Positions 46,102 through 58,712 of a stretch of DNA of 64,000 bases are shown here, in pieces (position 1 is the stretch's first letter; the number at the start of each line of letters is the position of its first letter). The position numbers and the translations under genes were made by a program. The stretch covers positions 64,477,389 through 64,541,388 of the forward strand of contig CM049315.1 in NCBI GenBank assembly GCA_026874595.1, in the 5' to 3' direction. The DNA comes from Sipunculus nudus. Its lineage: Eukaryota; Annelida; Sipuncula; Golfingiida; Sipunculidae. Under the pieces are notes generated by a model. It was not told the DNA's origin. It worked only from the letters and a program-made list of their open reading frames with translations, and searched no databases.

Positions 46102-47706
46102 AACAAAGGACCCATGGGTCACGACAACCAGCTTAAGTTTGAAATTTTTGCAAATGCAAAATATGAAAAATATTCTATTGTTATGTTTTTTATTTATATA
46201 AGCATATTAGAAGCTAAGAGGAAAGGGCCCTCCTACTTGGTTATAGTAAAGTTCTCAATATATGATTAAAACTAATACTCTGACAAGACTGTCATGAAGA
46301 AAAACAGTAAAAGTTTTGAGATACTGTGATGCATATGAAAAATTTGCAGATGGACAGGCAAGTGGACAGAATGGACTAATACCTTCATTTCACTTTCAAG
46401 GGAATAATGCATTTAAGTTTATATATAACAACATGACATCTACAAAATTATTCTTTGAATCCCTATTAAAAAGTTTTGCACATTGGAGTTTTCAGTACAT
46501 GCTTAATTTTATTCACCGAAATAAAATAAAAGATTCAGTACATTTGATAAAATAAAAACATCTTTTCAAATGAAGTATACACAATGTTGGTTGAATGAGG
46601 GACAAACAATATCATTATGCTAATTACAATCTCAGCTTTAATCAATTACTGGAATTAATAGTCAATTTCACACTTGGTGAAGTTTTACTCTTCTGAAGTA
46701 AAGCATTTCTTATCTGATGAACATCCACACTTTCATAGCAATACATCACTTTGTGGACACAACTAAATGTGCACTTTAATCATTGTAACCCTGGAGGTAC
46801 AATACAAAATCTAAAATGTAGCATGTCCAAGAATAAAATAAAATACAGAAAATTATAACATTTTTCTAGTTTATGCACCAGCTGGGGGGGGGGGTGAGTG
46901 CAGGGCAGAGGAGAAGCCTGCTAGTAGTGGCCAAGCTGGGCCAAGGCAAGCTGCCTGGGGTGGGTTACATAATGCAAGTGAAGGCTGTACTACTGGGTGG
47001 GCCAGATGTAAACAACACTTGACATGGTGCATGAAAACTTGAATAAAAGCTACTCTTTTCAAACAATTTCTTTGAAATTTCAGATTTTAAAAGATTAAAT
47101 CCTTATGTATATATACTGTGAAAATAAAATCAACAGTACTTACAGGGAAAAAACGTGCCACTGCCAAACTTGGACAAAATTTAAGGTATTGATTTTTTAT
47201 TTATGCTAATAACTTGAACAATTTGCAAAATTCAGATCTAATTTTGGGTAAACAATTGAATCTTGATTAAATAAAGTTATATTCCTGAAAAAAAGTCTCC
47301 AGCTTCAGCAATTCTCATGTTAAGTGAGCAAATATATTTCCTGATTTTTTAAAAATTGCATTATATTTGGGCCTATTACTTCAAAATAATACCCAATACT
47401 GACCTAATTTTTGGTATGTGCACAGAAAATGTATGGAAGAATATGAATACTAAATCTGATCAAAAACAGATCAGTGATTTTGATATTAGGCAGCCTTGAA
47501 GTGTAACAATGGCTTTTTTAGGGAAAACGGAGGTTTTTCCTTAATATCTCGAAGGAACGAAGCTCTAATGACCCAATTTTTGGTATGGTAGGAGATTTTG
47601 GGGACATCTAATGGTATGCAGAATTTTGGATTCGTAGGTCCAACAGTTTTAAAACGTGCCCTGTTAACGGCCGGACGGCCGGACGGACGACGGACAAAGG
47701 ACCACT
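46102..47706 (-). mobile_element. Family A2 Helentron-like element
   Basis: The left edge is the reversed 3' end (AACAAAGGACCCATGGGTC, containing the perfect palindrome GACCCATGGGTC at 46109-46120). The right edge reaches GGACGGACGACGGACAAAGG but stops short of the 5' hairpin. It aligns throughout with the reverse complement of the plus-strand A2 at 5566-7305 and is the reference for the split copy at 3128-7813. Confidence 0.7.
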
Positions 47707-47989
47707 AATGAATACTTTGTGAATACAGTCACACCACTCTCTGCACACTAAACGTAGCAAGACATTTATGACATTTATTAACATTATAGACATCATAATG
47801 AAAACTTGTCTAAGATCAGATTTTTTTATCACATTTGAAATATTTTATTATTTTTTTTTTAAACATGTATCAGAAAAAAAAGAAAAGTAATCTCAGCTGT
47901 GAAACTGATACATATGTTAAAAATAACCCAAGGATCAAAACACTCAATATATTATACAAGAAGCAAACTGGAGTTAAATTTTATTAACT
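47707..47989. other. Unassigned DNA
   Basis: No supported feature between the A2 and C elements. Confidence 0.2.
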
Positions 47990-50900
47990 AACAAGAGACC
48001 CAGGGGTCTAATGTTCACTCTGTGAATTACTGTGCAATTTGGCAAGTGATTAAAATAAAATGAATGTGAAAATACCATTCATTTCTTTCCAAGTGGACAC
48101 TGTCCTATTGCACAAGGTAGGTGGTGCCACCTATCTGGTTTATGAGAAAACTTTCCAAGATGACTGCACATGCCAAATTTCAGACCAATACTCCTGAGAT
48201 ATGAGCAATTTTCACCGAAAGCAAATGTATGAATGGACACCACAGGAAAATTATTGCAGATGGCGCCACCAGTCTTGTTTACAAGATGGGGGTGACGAAG
48301 ATCTATGGACATGCACAATTTCAACCCAATACACTGAACAAACACAAAGACAATCAAATGGCAAATGCAAAGTTGGACACTCCGCAAAAAGTATTGTAGG
48401 TTGCGCCACCTGTCTGGTTAACGAAAAATTTTCCTAGATGGATAGACATGACAAATTTCAGATCAATACATTGAACCACTCCTGAGATTGAGGGTTGTTA
48501 TATAAAAGAAACCCAGGTTTGTACTGCACAGAAAGGTTCTCCATCATTGTTACCTACAACTTCATAGGTGAGGGAACAAGTATGCCAGGTTTTGGAAAGA
48601 TCAGTCCAAGGGTCCTAGAGGAGACTCTGTTTTTGTGGATTATAACAAATAAATACTTAATGACATATTTTGGATAAAAGCAGAAAACACCATTACAGCC
48701 TGCTGAAAGTAGCTAAACAGGTGGCACCACCTGGAGGTCAAAATCATTAAGCAGTCACATGATCAATATTCCTGTGTAATTTGAAACTGAAGGCTGCAGC
48801 AGTTCCTAAGATATTTGGTAACAGACAATACATCATGTATAGAAACACATCAACATCCGTAGATTTGCCATCTTGAAAATCACTTGACTGAATTTATACT
48901 CTTCCTCTTATTACTTTATGACTTATCTTGAAAGAAGTGGAAAGTAACATTTTGTCCCACAGAAAGTAGGTCAACATAGCTGGCGCCACCTGGAGGTCAA
49001 AATCATCTGGCAGTCACATGATCAATATTCCTGTGAAATTTGAAACTGAAGGCTGCAGCAGTTCCTAAAATATTTGGTAACAGACAATACATCCTTTATG
49101 GAAACACACCAAGTTGCTAAATTTTGCAACCCACACAATTTGAAGTACTGTAGAGATGCCATCTTGAAAATGATTTGACTGAATTTACACACAAATTATT
49201 CCCCTTCCTCTTAGGAACTTCTGACTATGATATGAAGGCCAAATTATTAATATTTTGTGACTTATCTTGAAAGAAGTGGAAAAGATTATTTCTTCCCGCA
49301 GAAAGTAGGTCAACACAGGTGGCGCCACCTGGAGGTCAAAATCATTTAGCAGTCACATGATCAATATTCCTGTGAAATTTGAAACTGAAGGCTGCAACAG
49401 TTCCTAAGATATTTGGTAACAGACAATACATCATGTATAGAAACACATCAAGCTGTCATATTTTGCGATCAACAGAATCTGAAGTTACGTAGAGACACCA
49501 TCTTGAAAATGACTTGACTGAATTTATACTCAAATTATTCCCCTTCCTCTAAGGAACTGTTGGCTATGATATGAAGGCCAAAATATCAATACTTTGTGAC
49601 TTATCTTGAAAGAAGTGGAAAAGACCATTTTTTCCCGCTGAAAGTAGGTCAACACAGGTGGCGCCACCTGGAGGTCAAAATCATTTAGCAGTCACATAAT
49701 TAATATTCCTGTGAAATTTGAAACTGAAGGCTGCAGCAGTTCCTAAGATATTTGGTAACAGACAATACATCCTGTATGGAAACACATCAAGTTGCTAAAT
49801 TTTGCAACCCACACAATTTGAAGTTCTGTAGAGATGCCATCTTGAAAATGATTTGACTGAATTTACACACAAATTATTCCCCTTCCTCTTAGGAACTGCT
49901 GACTATGATATGAAGGCCATATTATTAATATTTTGTGACTTATCTTGAAAGAAGAGGAAAAGATCATTTCTTCCCGCAGAAAGTAGGTCAACACAGGTGG
50001 CGCCACCTGGAGGTCAAAATCATTTAGCAGTCAGATGATCAATATTCCTGTGAAATTTGAAACTGAAGGCTGCAGCAGTTCCTAAGATATTTGGTAACAG
50101 ACAATACATTATGTATAGAAACACATCAAGCTGTCATACTTTGCGATCAACAGAATCTGAAGTTACGTAGAGACGCCATCTTGAAAATGACTTGACTGAA
50201 TTTATACTCAAATTATTCCCCTTCCTCTAAGGAACTGTTGGCTATAATATGAAGGCCAAAATATCAATACTTTGTGACTTATCTTGGAAGAAGTGGAAAA
50301 GACCATTTTTTCCCGCAGAAAGTAGGTCAACACAGGTGGCGCCGCCTGGAGGTCAAAATCATTTAGCAGTCACATGATTAATATTCCTGTGAAATTTGAA
50401 ACTGAAGGCTGCAGCAGTTCCCATGATATTTGGTAACAGACAATGCATCATGTTTACATAGAAACACATTAAGCTGTCATATTTTACGATCGACAGAATT
50501 TGAAGTTCCGTAGAGACGCCATCTTGAATAAAACTTGACTGAATTTATACTCAAATTAATCCCCTTCCTCTAAGGAACTGTTGACTATGATATGAAGGCC
50601 AAAATATTAATATTTTGTGACTTATCTTGAAAGAAGTGGAAAAGATCATTTCTTCACGCAGAAAGTAGGTCAACACAGGTGGCGCCACCTAGAGGTCAAA
50701 ATCATTTAGCAGTCACATGATCAATATTCCTGTGAAATTTGAAACTGAAGGCTGCAGCAGTTCCTAAGATATTTGGTAACAGACAATACATCATGTATAG
50801 AAACACATCAAGCTGTCATACTTTGATATCAACAGAATCTTAAGTTACGTAGAGACGCCATCTTGAAAATGACTTGACTGAATTTATACTCAAATTATTC

Positions 50901-51547
50901 CCCTTCCTCTAAGGAACTGTTGGCTATGATATGAAGGCCAAAATATCAATACTTTGTGACTTATCTTGGAAGAAGTGGAAAAGACCATTTTCCCGCAGAA
51001 AGTAGGTCAACACAGGTGGCGCCACCTGGAGGTCAAAATCATTTAGCAGGCACATGATTAATATTCCTGTGAAATTTGAAACTGAAGGCTGCAGCAGTTC
51101 CTAAGATATTTGGTAACAGACAATACATCATGTATACATAGAAACACATCAAGCTGTCATATTTTACGATCGACAGAATTTGAAGTTCCGTAGAGAAGCC
51201 ATCTTGAATATGACTTGACTGAATTTATACTCAAATTATTCCCCTTCCTCTAAGGAACTGTTGACTATGATATGAAAGCCAAAATATTAATACTTTATGA
51301 CTTATCTTGAAAGAAGTTGAAAAGACCATTTAATCCCGCAGAAAGTAGGTCAACATAGGTGGCGCCACCAAAAGCTTATTTTTGCATGTCAATCCCATGA
51401 TTAGTAATTCTGCAAAGTTTTATGAAGATAGCTGATGTGGCTGTTGAGATATTTGGTAACAGACGGTGGACGGTGGACAGTTGACAGTGGACAGTGGACA
51501 GTGGACGGCGGACGCTGCGCCATGGCATAAGTTCACAGAGTGAACTA
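47990..51547 (-). mobile_element. Family C Helentron-like element with about 340-bp array
   Basis: Read on the minus strand it starts after a T-run with a perfect hairpin AGTTCAC-TCT-GTGAACT (51530-51546), then GTCCACTGTCCACTGTCC repeats. The tandem array follows, then an inverted copy of the 5' tip (48013-48026), the AGACCC-CT-GGGTCT hairpin (47996-48009) and CTTGTT. This is the family A layout with different sequence. It has no coding capacity. Short frames within monomers are artefacts. Confidence 0.7.
48720..51369 (-). repeat. Family C monomer array
   Basis: The palindrome block recurs at about 48720, 48979, 49318, 49657, 49996, 50336, 50678, 51015 and 51358 (337-343-base period after the first). 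Six are exact GGTGGCGCCACC. Monomers fall in two subtypes (GTTGCTAAATTTTGCAACCC and GCTGTCATATTTTGCGATCA), which alternate in part of the array. Confidence 0.8.
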
Positions 51548-51981
51548 AAAAGGAATCAGTACTATAAATTTTGATTATTTACCTAGTATCATGTAATGGC
51601 TGATACAACCAAGAGTCTAAATGTAATAAGTCAAACATATTGACATCTTTAATGAGCACTTGCCTGAGTAATATTTTAAAAATTTGACATTTTTTTTTTA
51701 ATTTTGTAATAAAAATAAACCAAAAAATTAAACACCTGGAAAAGACCTTGACATTTTTATTAATTTAATATAATCAACTGCTTCCTTGTCTACCATTAGT
51801 TTGCTTCATATAATCCCTAATTATAAACAAGAATTTTATTTAATTATTTATTTTTTATTTTTATGATTGAAATAAAAAATACCCAGTGGTGACTGCATGG
51901 TCCATGGAAGATCTGTAAAATATCAGTAATTGCAAGGTAATTCCCTGTTACTCATTAACTATAAAATTACTTTTTTTTCTT
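51548..51981. other. Unassigned AT-rich DNA
   Basis: No supported feature. Confidence 0.2.
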
Positions 51982-53043
51982 AAAGGTGCAATTCTTCAAA
52001 TAGGGGTCAAAATAGGGTCCGACTGCTTCATAGGGTATTATTAACACACAATCATGGTTATAATTATATCAGAATGAGTTTGACGATTTATTTCGAGTCC
52101 CCATGTGAGGGTAATATTGCAAGAGTAAGTCCAGATACAATTTTAGGGCCAATTTTTAAGATCCAAAATGAAACCGTAATAAAAAAATATATGTCCTAAA
52201 TAAGAGGTTCCAATGAAAATATAAATAAATTTAGTACCCATCACTAATAATTCGGGTATTTTTGTGTTTGTTTACTATAAACAAGATCTAATGTGCTTCC
52301 TACAAAATTTCTATGAGCTGCTCTTCAGTATTTTTCACTCGCTGGACTAACGAAGCCATGTCCTAAATTTTCGTCAACTCCGTTACAACTGCACCAATAT
52401 GCCATCTACAGCCATCCAGTGGAACAAATCGAGTGGCTGATCATATCATTCGTTACAGTGTAGGGCATTCAAAGTGAAGAATCATGGCTTCAATCCGGAG
52501 TTTTGATTTTTATCAGTGAAAAAGTGTATAAAAAGTAAAGTAGCTTAATTCACCCATCAACTCTGTTACGCCATTTGTGAAAAAAGTAATTGTTGAAACC
52601 TATAAACATCCATGAACAGAGAGAGGCATCGTAAATCTATTAGAATTGAAATATTTGTTTGAAGGATTTCATGTCTATCATGTCCGCTGATTAGGTAAAA
52701 TTTAAAAAATAATCAGCTCCGTTACGATCAACTCCGTTGCCATTCTATTGTAACGGAGTTGACGAATCACCAAACATTTTTTCTATGAAAAGTCCAACCA
52801 GTAATAAATTATTCTCTGGTGAGAGGATTTATAAATAAGCACACTGAAGATAAGAAGCAGCTTCACTGACCACTTGATATATAGTATAATCCCTTTTAAT
52901 GCGTTTATCTTGGTCTGGAAAATACTGTTGCTCTTTGAAAACAAAAAACTAATTTTGGTAATTAAAAAATGCTTTAGTCTTGAAATTTGACAGCAATAGA
53001 AACATTAAAACTTATATATTAGACATATTTTATAAGTTTGTTT

Positions 53044-54139
53044 TAGAAGTGCGGACCGGACCGGACCGTTCGATGCACCAAGTAAGCGCCCTGTTTTTGT
53101 CAGGTCCAGCTGTAAGCGTTCCGGTCCATAAGGTGGACCGGTCCAAGGGGTTCGGCACATTTGTTAAAATATCATCAAAATTAAAATATATTGTAATTCC
53201 TTTTATTCAACGTTTGTTCTACATATTTTTTATTACATATATTTGTTCAAATATTTAACAAAACCAAATATCATACACAACAAAACGTGCTATAAATGTA
53301 ATATAATAATCTATACTTTAATCGCAGGATCTGGGTTTGATTTTTAATGACAAATTTAAAATTACAGTCTTTTTTAATAAATTTTTCAGTGGTAAATATT
53401 TTGTGTTACTGTGTGGGGCATAGTGATTAGAATATAAGCCAAATGTGCAGGGTGGAGCGAGCTGATTTAAAGAGTTTGCTTGGCGGGGATAGATGCGGGC
53501 TGACATACGCTGATGAAGTTTTGTAGCGGTTTAAGTGCGATTTGATATTGAAAACTTATTAATCTAATGTGCAGGGTTGGGCGAGCTGATTCAAAGATTA
53601 TACTGGGCAGGGATGCAGATTGACATCAGCTGATAAGTTATGTAATGGTTTATGTGCGATCTGATACAGAAAACTTATTAATCCTTTGTTAATAATTTAA
53701 TATAAAGAATATATTTAATGTATTCATCGTATAGAAATTGGTCTTATTATACTAAGCAAAAGTATCAGCATTGTGCAACACAGCAGGGACAATGATCTAA
53801 TGCTGAACATGTCACTTCAATCATAAGTTAATAACAAAAAATGAACTTTAACTGTTACTCACGATGGAAAAAAAAAATAAAATAATACATGTGCACGTAT
53901 ATAATTGTACTATTGCAGCTGTCATTGCTTTAAATATATTTTATGTAGCCAATGAGTCTTTCTGAGATGGTTTATTACCCCTTGTTCATAACACGATTGT
54001 TGGTGAAACTAAATCCTGAAACACATTTGTTTAACTTAATCCTTTTAACATTAAGTTCGGCGGTCCAACCGGTCCGGTCCAGGAATAAGCGGTCCGGTAT
54101 TTTGTGTTATCGGTCCAAGCGGTCCGGTCCGCACCTCTA
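53044..54139. mobile_element. hAT non-autonomous element, 1.1 kb
   Basis: Ends read TAGAAGTGCGGACCGGACCG and, in reverse, TAGAGGTGCGGACCGGACCG. A perfect 8-bp duplication GTTTGTTT is at 53036-53043 and 54140-54147. CCGGTCC words recur inside both ends. An internal direct duplication of about 125 bases (ATGTGCAGGG...CTTATTAATC) lies at about 53440-53685. No transposase remains. Confidence 0.85.
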
Positions 54140-54787
54140 GTTTGTTTATGAGCTTATAACTTAAATTCATTGGGTTTACAGGCTAACCACCATGGCTAAG
54201 ACTGGAAAAGAACGAATGAGGGTATATAGACATTATTATTTTCTGTTGGATTCATCTAATGAAGTGTTAGGCATTTATATAAGAAAGAATATCCCCTTAG
54301 CCCACAAACGAAAGGAGAACATTCCAAATATGAACACTGTGTGTTGTGTATTCCGTTCTCTGTTCTAAACCTGACAGCTTTTATTGTAACACGAATTCAG
54401 GTTGATTACAAGGCCGCTGAAAGTGTTCAGCTCCATCACGTTTTAGCATTGCATTGACCATCCAAGGAAATTATGACTTCTTCATAAAACATGAAGTCTT
54501 TTGCATTAAATTAGGAGAAAGTTTTGGAACATATTACTGTGTACACCTTTTAAGTGGTCGAGCAGGCCCTTTTTACTTAGGATTCACTGTAAATCCAAAA
54601 ATTGGTATCAGTTTACTATAATATTTGCGTTATTGTTTTAAATATTTGTGAAATTAATGGTAATATTTTATTAGTTTAGATGACACTAGCCTTTAATGCC
54701 AGTTGCATATATAGCACAGCTCTATAAGGTAACAAGTCTATCATTTTTGTTGAAAATTGATCAACTCCGTTACAGCTCTTAATTGTA

Positions 54788-56337
54788 TCCGCCAAAACAG
54801 AGTTTTGCGGATACTATGTTTTCAGCTGGCCGCCGCCGCTGCCGCCGCCGCCGCCGCCGCGTAGGTGTCCGGAGAACTCCTCCGTAACCGCTGGGCGGAA
54901 TTTTCCGAAACCCGGGATTATGTTCGGGTCACATGTGAACTGCTGCGCCCCGATTTTGTTTTGACCTCTGACCTTTCTTTTGCGCTCTGCGTCCGTTTGT
55001 GCGTCTGTTTCCACACATAAACCCACATATCTCGGGAACCGTTTGACCGATCAGGAAAATTTTTTTGCACAAATGTAGCCCTCGGAGAGCTTTATAACAT
55101 ACACCAAAAATGGTGGCGCCACCTGCAACCATGTTTGCACAGTGTCCATCTGTTCGTCTGCCTTGGGTTAAAATCACTCATATCTCTGCAGTGACTTGAC
55201 TAATTCACCTGAAATTGGGCATGCGTAAACATCCTGGATAGCTTTTCTGATTTTATGACAGGTGGCGCCACCTACATTCACGTTTACGCTGCAGACATCC
55301 AAGCTCACATCTCGGGAACCGTTTGACCGATCAGGAAAATTCTTTTGCACAAATGTAGCCCTTGGAGAGCTTTATAACATACACCAAAAATGGTGGCGCC
55401 ACCTGCAACCATGTTTGCACAGTGTCCATCTGTTTGTCTGCCTTGGGTTAAAATCACTCATATCTTTGCAGTGACTTGACTAATTCACCTGAAATTGGGC
55501 ATGCGTAGACATCCTGGATAGCTTTTCTGATTTTATGACAGGTGGCGCCACCTACATTCACGTTTACGCTGCAGACATCAAAGCTCATATCTCGGGAACC
55601 GTTTGACCGATCAGGAAAATTCTTTTGCACAAATGTAGCCCTCTGAGAGCTTTATAACATACACCGAAAAAGGTGGCACCACCTGCAACCATGTTTGCAC
55701 AGTGTCCATCTGTTCGTCTGCCTTGGGTTAAAATCACTCCTATTTCTGCAGTGGTTTGACTAATTCACCTGAAATTCGGCATGCTTATACATCCTGGATA
55801 GCTTTTCTGATTTTATGACAGGTGGCGCCACCTACAATCAAGTTTACGCTGCAGACATCCAAGCTCATATCTAGGGAACCGTTTGATCGATTGGGCCAAA
55901 ATTTTGCATGTGTATAAATCTCACATAGCTCTTTATCATACGCAAAACTGGTGGCGCCACCTGCAGCCATGTTTGCACAGCTCCCATCTGTTTGTCTGCC
56001 ACGGGATAAAATCACTCATATCTCGGCAGTGGTTTGACATATCTGCCTAAAATTTTGCAAGTTTATACATCCCCGACAGCTCTCTTGATTTTATGACAGG
56101 TGGCGCCACCTGCATTCTAGTTTATGCAGCAGATATCCAAGCTCATATCTTGGGAACCGTTTGACCGATTGGGCCAAAGTTTTGCATGTGTATAGAGCTT
56201 TCTGGATTTTTTGGTAGGTAGCGCAACCTACATACACAATTTGGCTGCAGACATCCATGCTAATATGCAACACTTCACCCGTTCCACTCTGATTTAGGCG
56301 GATACAAGTAGTCGCTTTTCGACTACCCGTATTCTAG
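54788..56337 (+). mobile_element. Family D canonical Helitron (non-autonomous)
   Basis: It begins TC (after host A at 54787) and ends CTAG (before host T at 56338), with a 3' hairpin GTAGTCG-CTTTT-CGACTAC at 56308-56326, 11 bases from the end. These are the textbook Helitron signals: A|T target, TC start, hairpin plus CTRR end, no duplication. The 5' tip is a hairpin (TATCCGC...GCGGATA), followed by a (GCC)n tract (about 54831-54860). A palindrome-bearing array follows. GGCGGATA near 56297 is an inverted copy of the 5' tip. No Rep/helicase is encoded. Confidence 0.8.
55020..56230 (+). repeat. Family D array with alternating palindromes
   Basis: Units of about 280 bases each carry two palindromes, at 55112, 55261, 55392, 55541, 55671 (variant), 55821, 55950, 56099 and about 56217 (variant). 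Spacings alternate about 149 and 130. The two contexts differ (ATGGTGGCGCCACCTGCAAC and ACAGGTGGCGCCACCTACAT). Confidence 0.8.
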
Positions 56338-57499
56338 TTGTAACAATATTTTCCTGGATTTAGATAATGTTGGCATTTCTTTACTTTCTCAAGTATTTTA
56401 TTGTCATTAAAGGAGAAATATGTTTTTATTGAATTCATATTGAAATGGTTAAATACCTAGTAGGTAGGCATTTAGCAAGTTCTTTCTCGCAACAATCCCG
56501 AGCTGAGTTGTTCAATTTAGCATTAATTTACATTAATTGACTTTATGTGTTTAAAATAAACTTTATATGGTAAACTTTTGTTTACCGGTCAGGGTAACTT
56601 GTGTCGATATATTTTAGCATGATACAACTTGATAGTTATCTGTTTACTTTTTGTTCAAATGTGTTAAAAGTTTAGGTAAGAATATCTTAATAATTTAGTG
56701 CGTTATCAACTCCGTTACATTCCAGTCAGCGCAACATTTTAGCCAAAAACTATATTCGACCGTTTTCCTCCAGACTTTGCAGAAGATAACGTTACAAACT
56801 ATTGTCAAATGATGGACAGTTTGTAGGAGATCAGTAATATTGAGCGTATACCTGTCTCTTTTAGCAAGTTCTCTTCAATGCACTTTATGGGTCAAACATT
56901 TGCGTGCACTATCACCTTATTATTTAGCATTAATAAAAATGTCAGGAATAATTTTCATATCAAATTCTAGTGTTTATGATGATTGTGTACCATACTTTTG
57001 TAAAATCTACATACGTGACACATTCATTCTTCTTTTTTTACCGCATTATTTTGTGATTTAAAAAAAATAAACTGCTGTAACGGAGTTGACTTGCTGACTA
57101 AAGACTGCTATTCTTCTATTGTGGTAAAAAAGCAAGTATGGATAAAAGTGCGCTGCTGATGGGAGTTTTTGACCTTTCATATATCCCGCTTGAAAAGGAA
57201 AGAAGAAAAAATGAATTTTGCAACAACTTTTTTCCCTCTGTTTGGGAACTCGAAATTGACCCCTATTCTGAGAATTACACAAAGTTGTTATTATAAACCA
57301 ATAAATTTTTTGAAAATTATTGTTTATGGCTAAAACAACTACTAGAGGAGGGGGGTTGGACAGTTAGATCCAGCTGAAGCCACCCAAAGAGCTGACTGGC
57401 TGCACAGTAGGCCTCGCTTTAAGCATGCATAATTGGCCCGAAAGTTCACTGAAAGGTTAACGTGGGGACATATAGGGGGGCTTCAGTATAGGCTAGGTG

Positions 57500-58113
57500 T
57501 TACATGGTCTCATAAAAACTTTAATAAAAGCTACAGTTTTTGGTCAATTCTTCTCAAATTTCAGAATTTAGAAGCTGAAATCCTTACATGTGCATAATAT
57601 AAAAATTAAATCAACAGTGCTTACAGGGAAAAAAAATGTGCCATGGCCAAATTTGGGCAAAATTTAAGGTATGGTTTTATATTTATGCAAATAACTTATA
57701 AAATTTGAAAAATTCATATCTAATTTTTCGGTATACAATTGAATCTTGATTAAATAAAGTTATATCCCTGAAAAAAAAGTCTCTAGCTTCAGCAATTCTT
57801 TTGTTTAGTGAGTAAATATATTTCCTGATTTTTTTTCCAAGGTGCATTATGTTTTGGCCCATAACTTCAACAAATTATGAAATACTGACCTATTTTTGGT
57901 ATGTACATAGGAAATGTATGGAAAAATATGGATACAAAAACAAATCAGTGGTTTTGATATTAGGCAGTCTTGAAGTGTAACAATGGATTTTAATGGAAAA
58001 CGGAGTTTATTTCTTAATATCTCGAAGGAACAAAGTCTTAGGGACCCAATTTTTGGTATGGTAGGAGATTTTGGGGACATCTAACTGTATGCAGAATTTC
58101 AGATTCATAGGTG
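57500..58113 (-). mobile_element. Family A2 fragment
   Basis: It aligns with 47040-47620 (AATAAAAGCTACAGTTTT, TTACAGGGAAAAAA, GGTTTTGATATTAGGCAGTC, GGGGACATCTAAC) and breaks off before the 5' end. Confidence 0.65.
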
Positions 58114-58400
58114 TCAAGCGCATGTCAGCTTGAGATTGTAGCTAACCATCACAGGTAGGATATATTCTGGAGTGTGTGTTGCTGGCAAAAGGGTACAGAG
58201 TTTTGCAGTTGATGATGTAGCTAACTGTCGCATATTGTTGCAGTTGTCAGGTATTTCCTGGGGTGAGTGTCGCACACTGTCGCAGCATCTGTATTAATTG
58301 TCACACGTCAGCTTGTGATTGTAGCTAACCGTCGCACACTGTTGCACTGTCGCACAGGTAGGATATATCCTGGGATGAGTGTCGCACACTGTCGCCTTTA
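58114..58400. repeat. Minisatellite, GTCGCACACTGTCGC units
   Basis: About three diverged units of roughly 95-110 bases share GATTGTAGCTAACCGTCGCA, GGTAGGATATATCCTGGG and GTGTCGCACACTGTCGC. Confidence 0.6.
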
Positions 58401-58712
58401 GTGCGAGGAATTTGCTGATCAACTGCTACTTCAGATGACGAAACAAAACACTTGGGGGGAATTTGCTACTAGGATTCAGGAGTGCTAATTCTGATAAACA
58501 AGCAATCGGATAAATGAAACTTACGTGCAGGGTATATAAAACAAGGCCTACAGGCCTAATGCGAACCTGTGCAAAGTTTAGGACTATGAATGGAGGTGTA
58601 TTTTTAAAATTTAATATTGATCCTCCTAAGTCCTGCATATCTACCTTAGTCATTATGATTTCAGCAAAATGGACGTTTCTGACCTGCAAGAAAAAACTAG
58701 GACATTTTAAAA
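58401..58712. other. Unassigned DNA
   Basis: Overlapping frames on both strands here have no recognisable motif. Confidence 0.2.

Larger units (their letters stand above)
52374..57089. repeat. Dispersed TCAACTCCGTTAC motif copies
   Basis: Exact copies: 52374-52386, 54761-54773, 56706-56718 (plus), 52750-52762 and 57077-57089 (minus). One-mismatch copies: 52557-52569, 52713-52725, 52728-52740. The pair 52728/52750 forms an inverted repeat. All lie within the AAAG-flanked element and outside its nested insertions, as transposase-binding subterminal repeats would. Confidence 0.6.
51986..57280. mobile_element. TIR element with AAAG target duplication, host to two later insertions
   Basis: Ends read GTGCAATTCTTCAAATAGGG and, in reverse, GTGTAATTCTCAGAATAGGG, both continuing GTCAA. 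They are flanked by AAAG at 51982-51985 and 57281-57284. Subtracting the hAT (53044-54139) and Helitron (54788-56337) leaves about 2.6 kb of non-coding DNA. It holds eight copies of TCAACTCCGTTAC or one-mismatch variants, clustered towards both ends. The superfamily is open. Confidence 0.55.
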
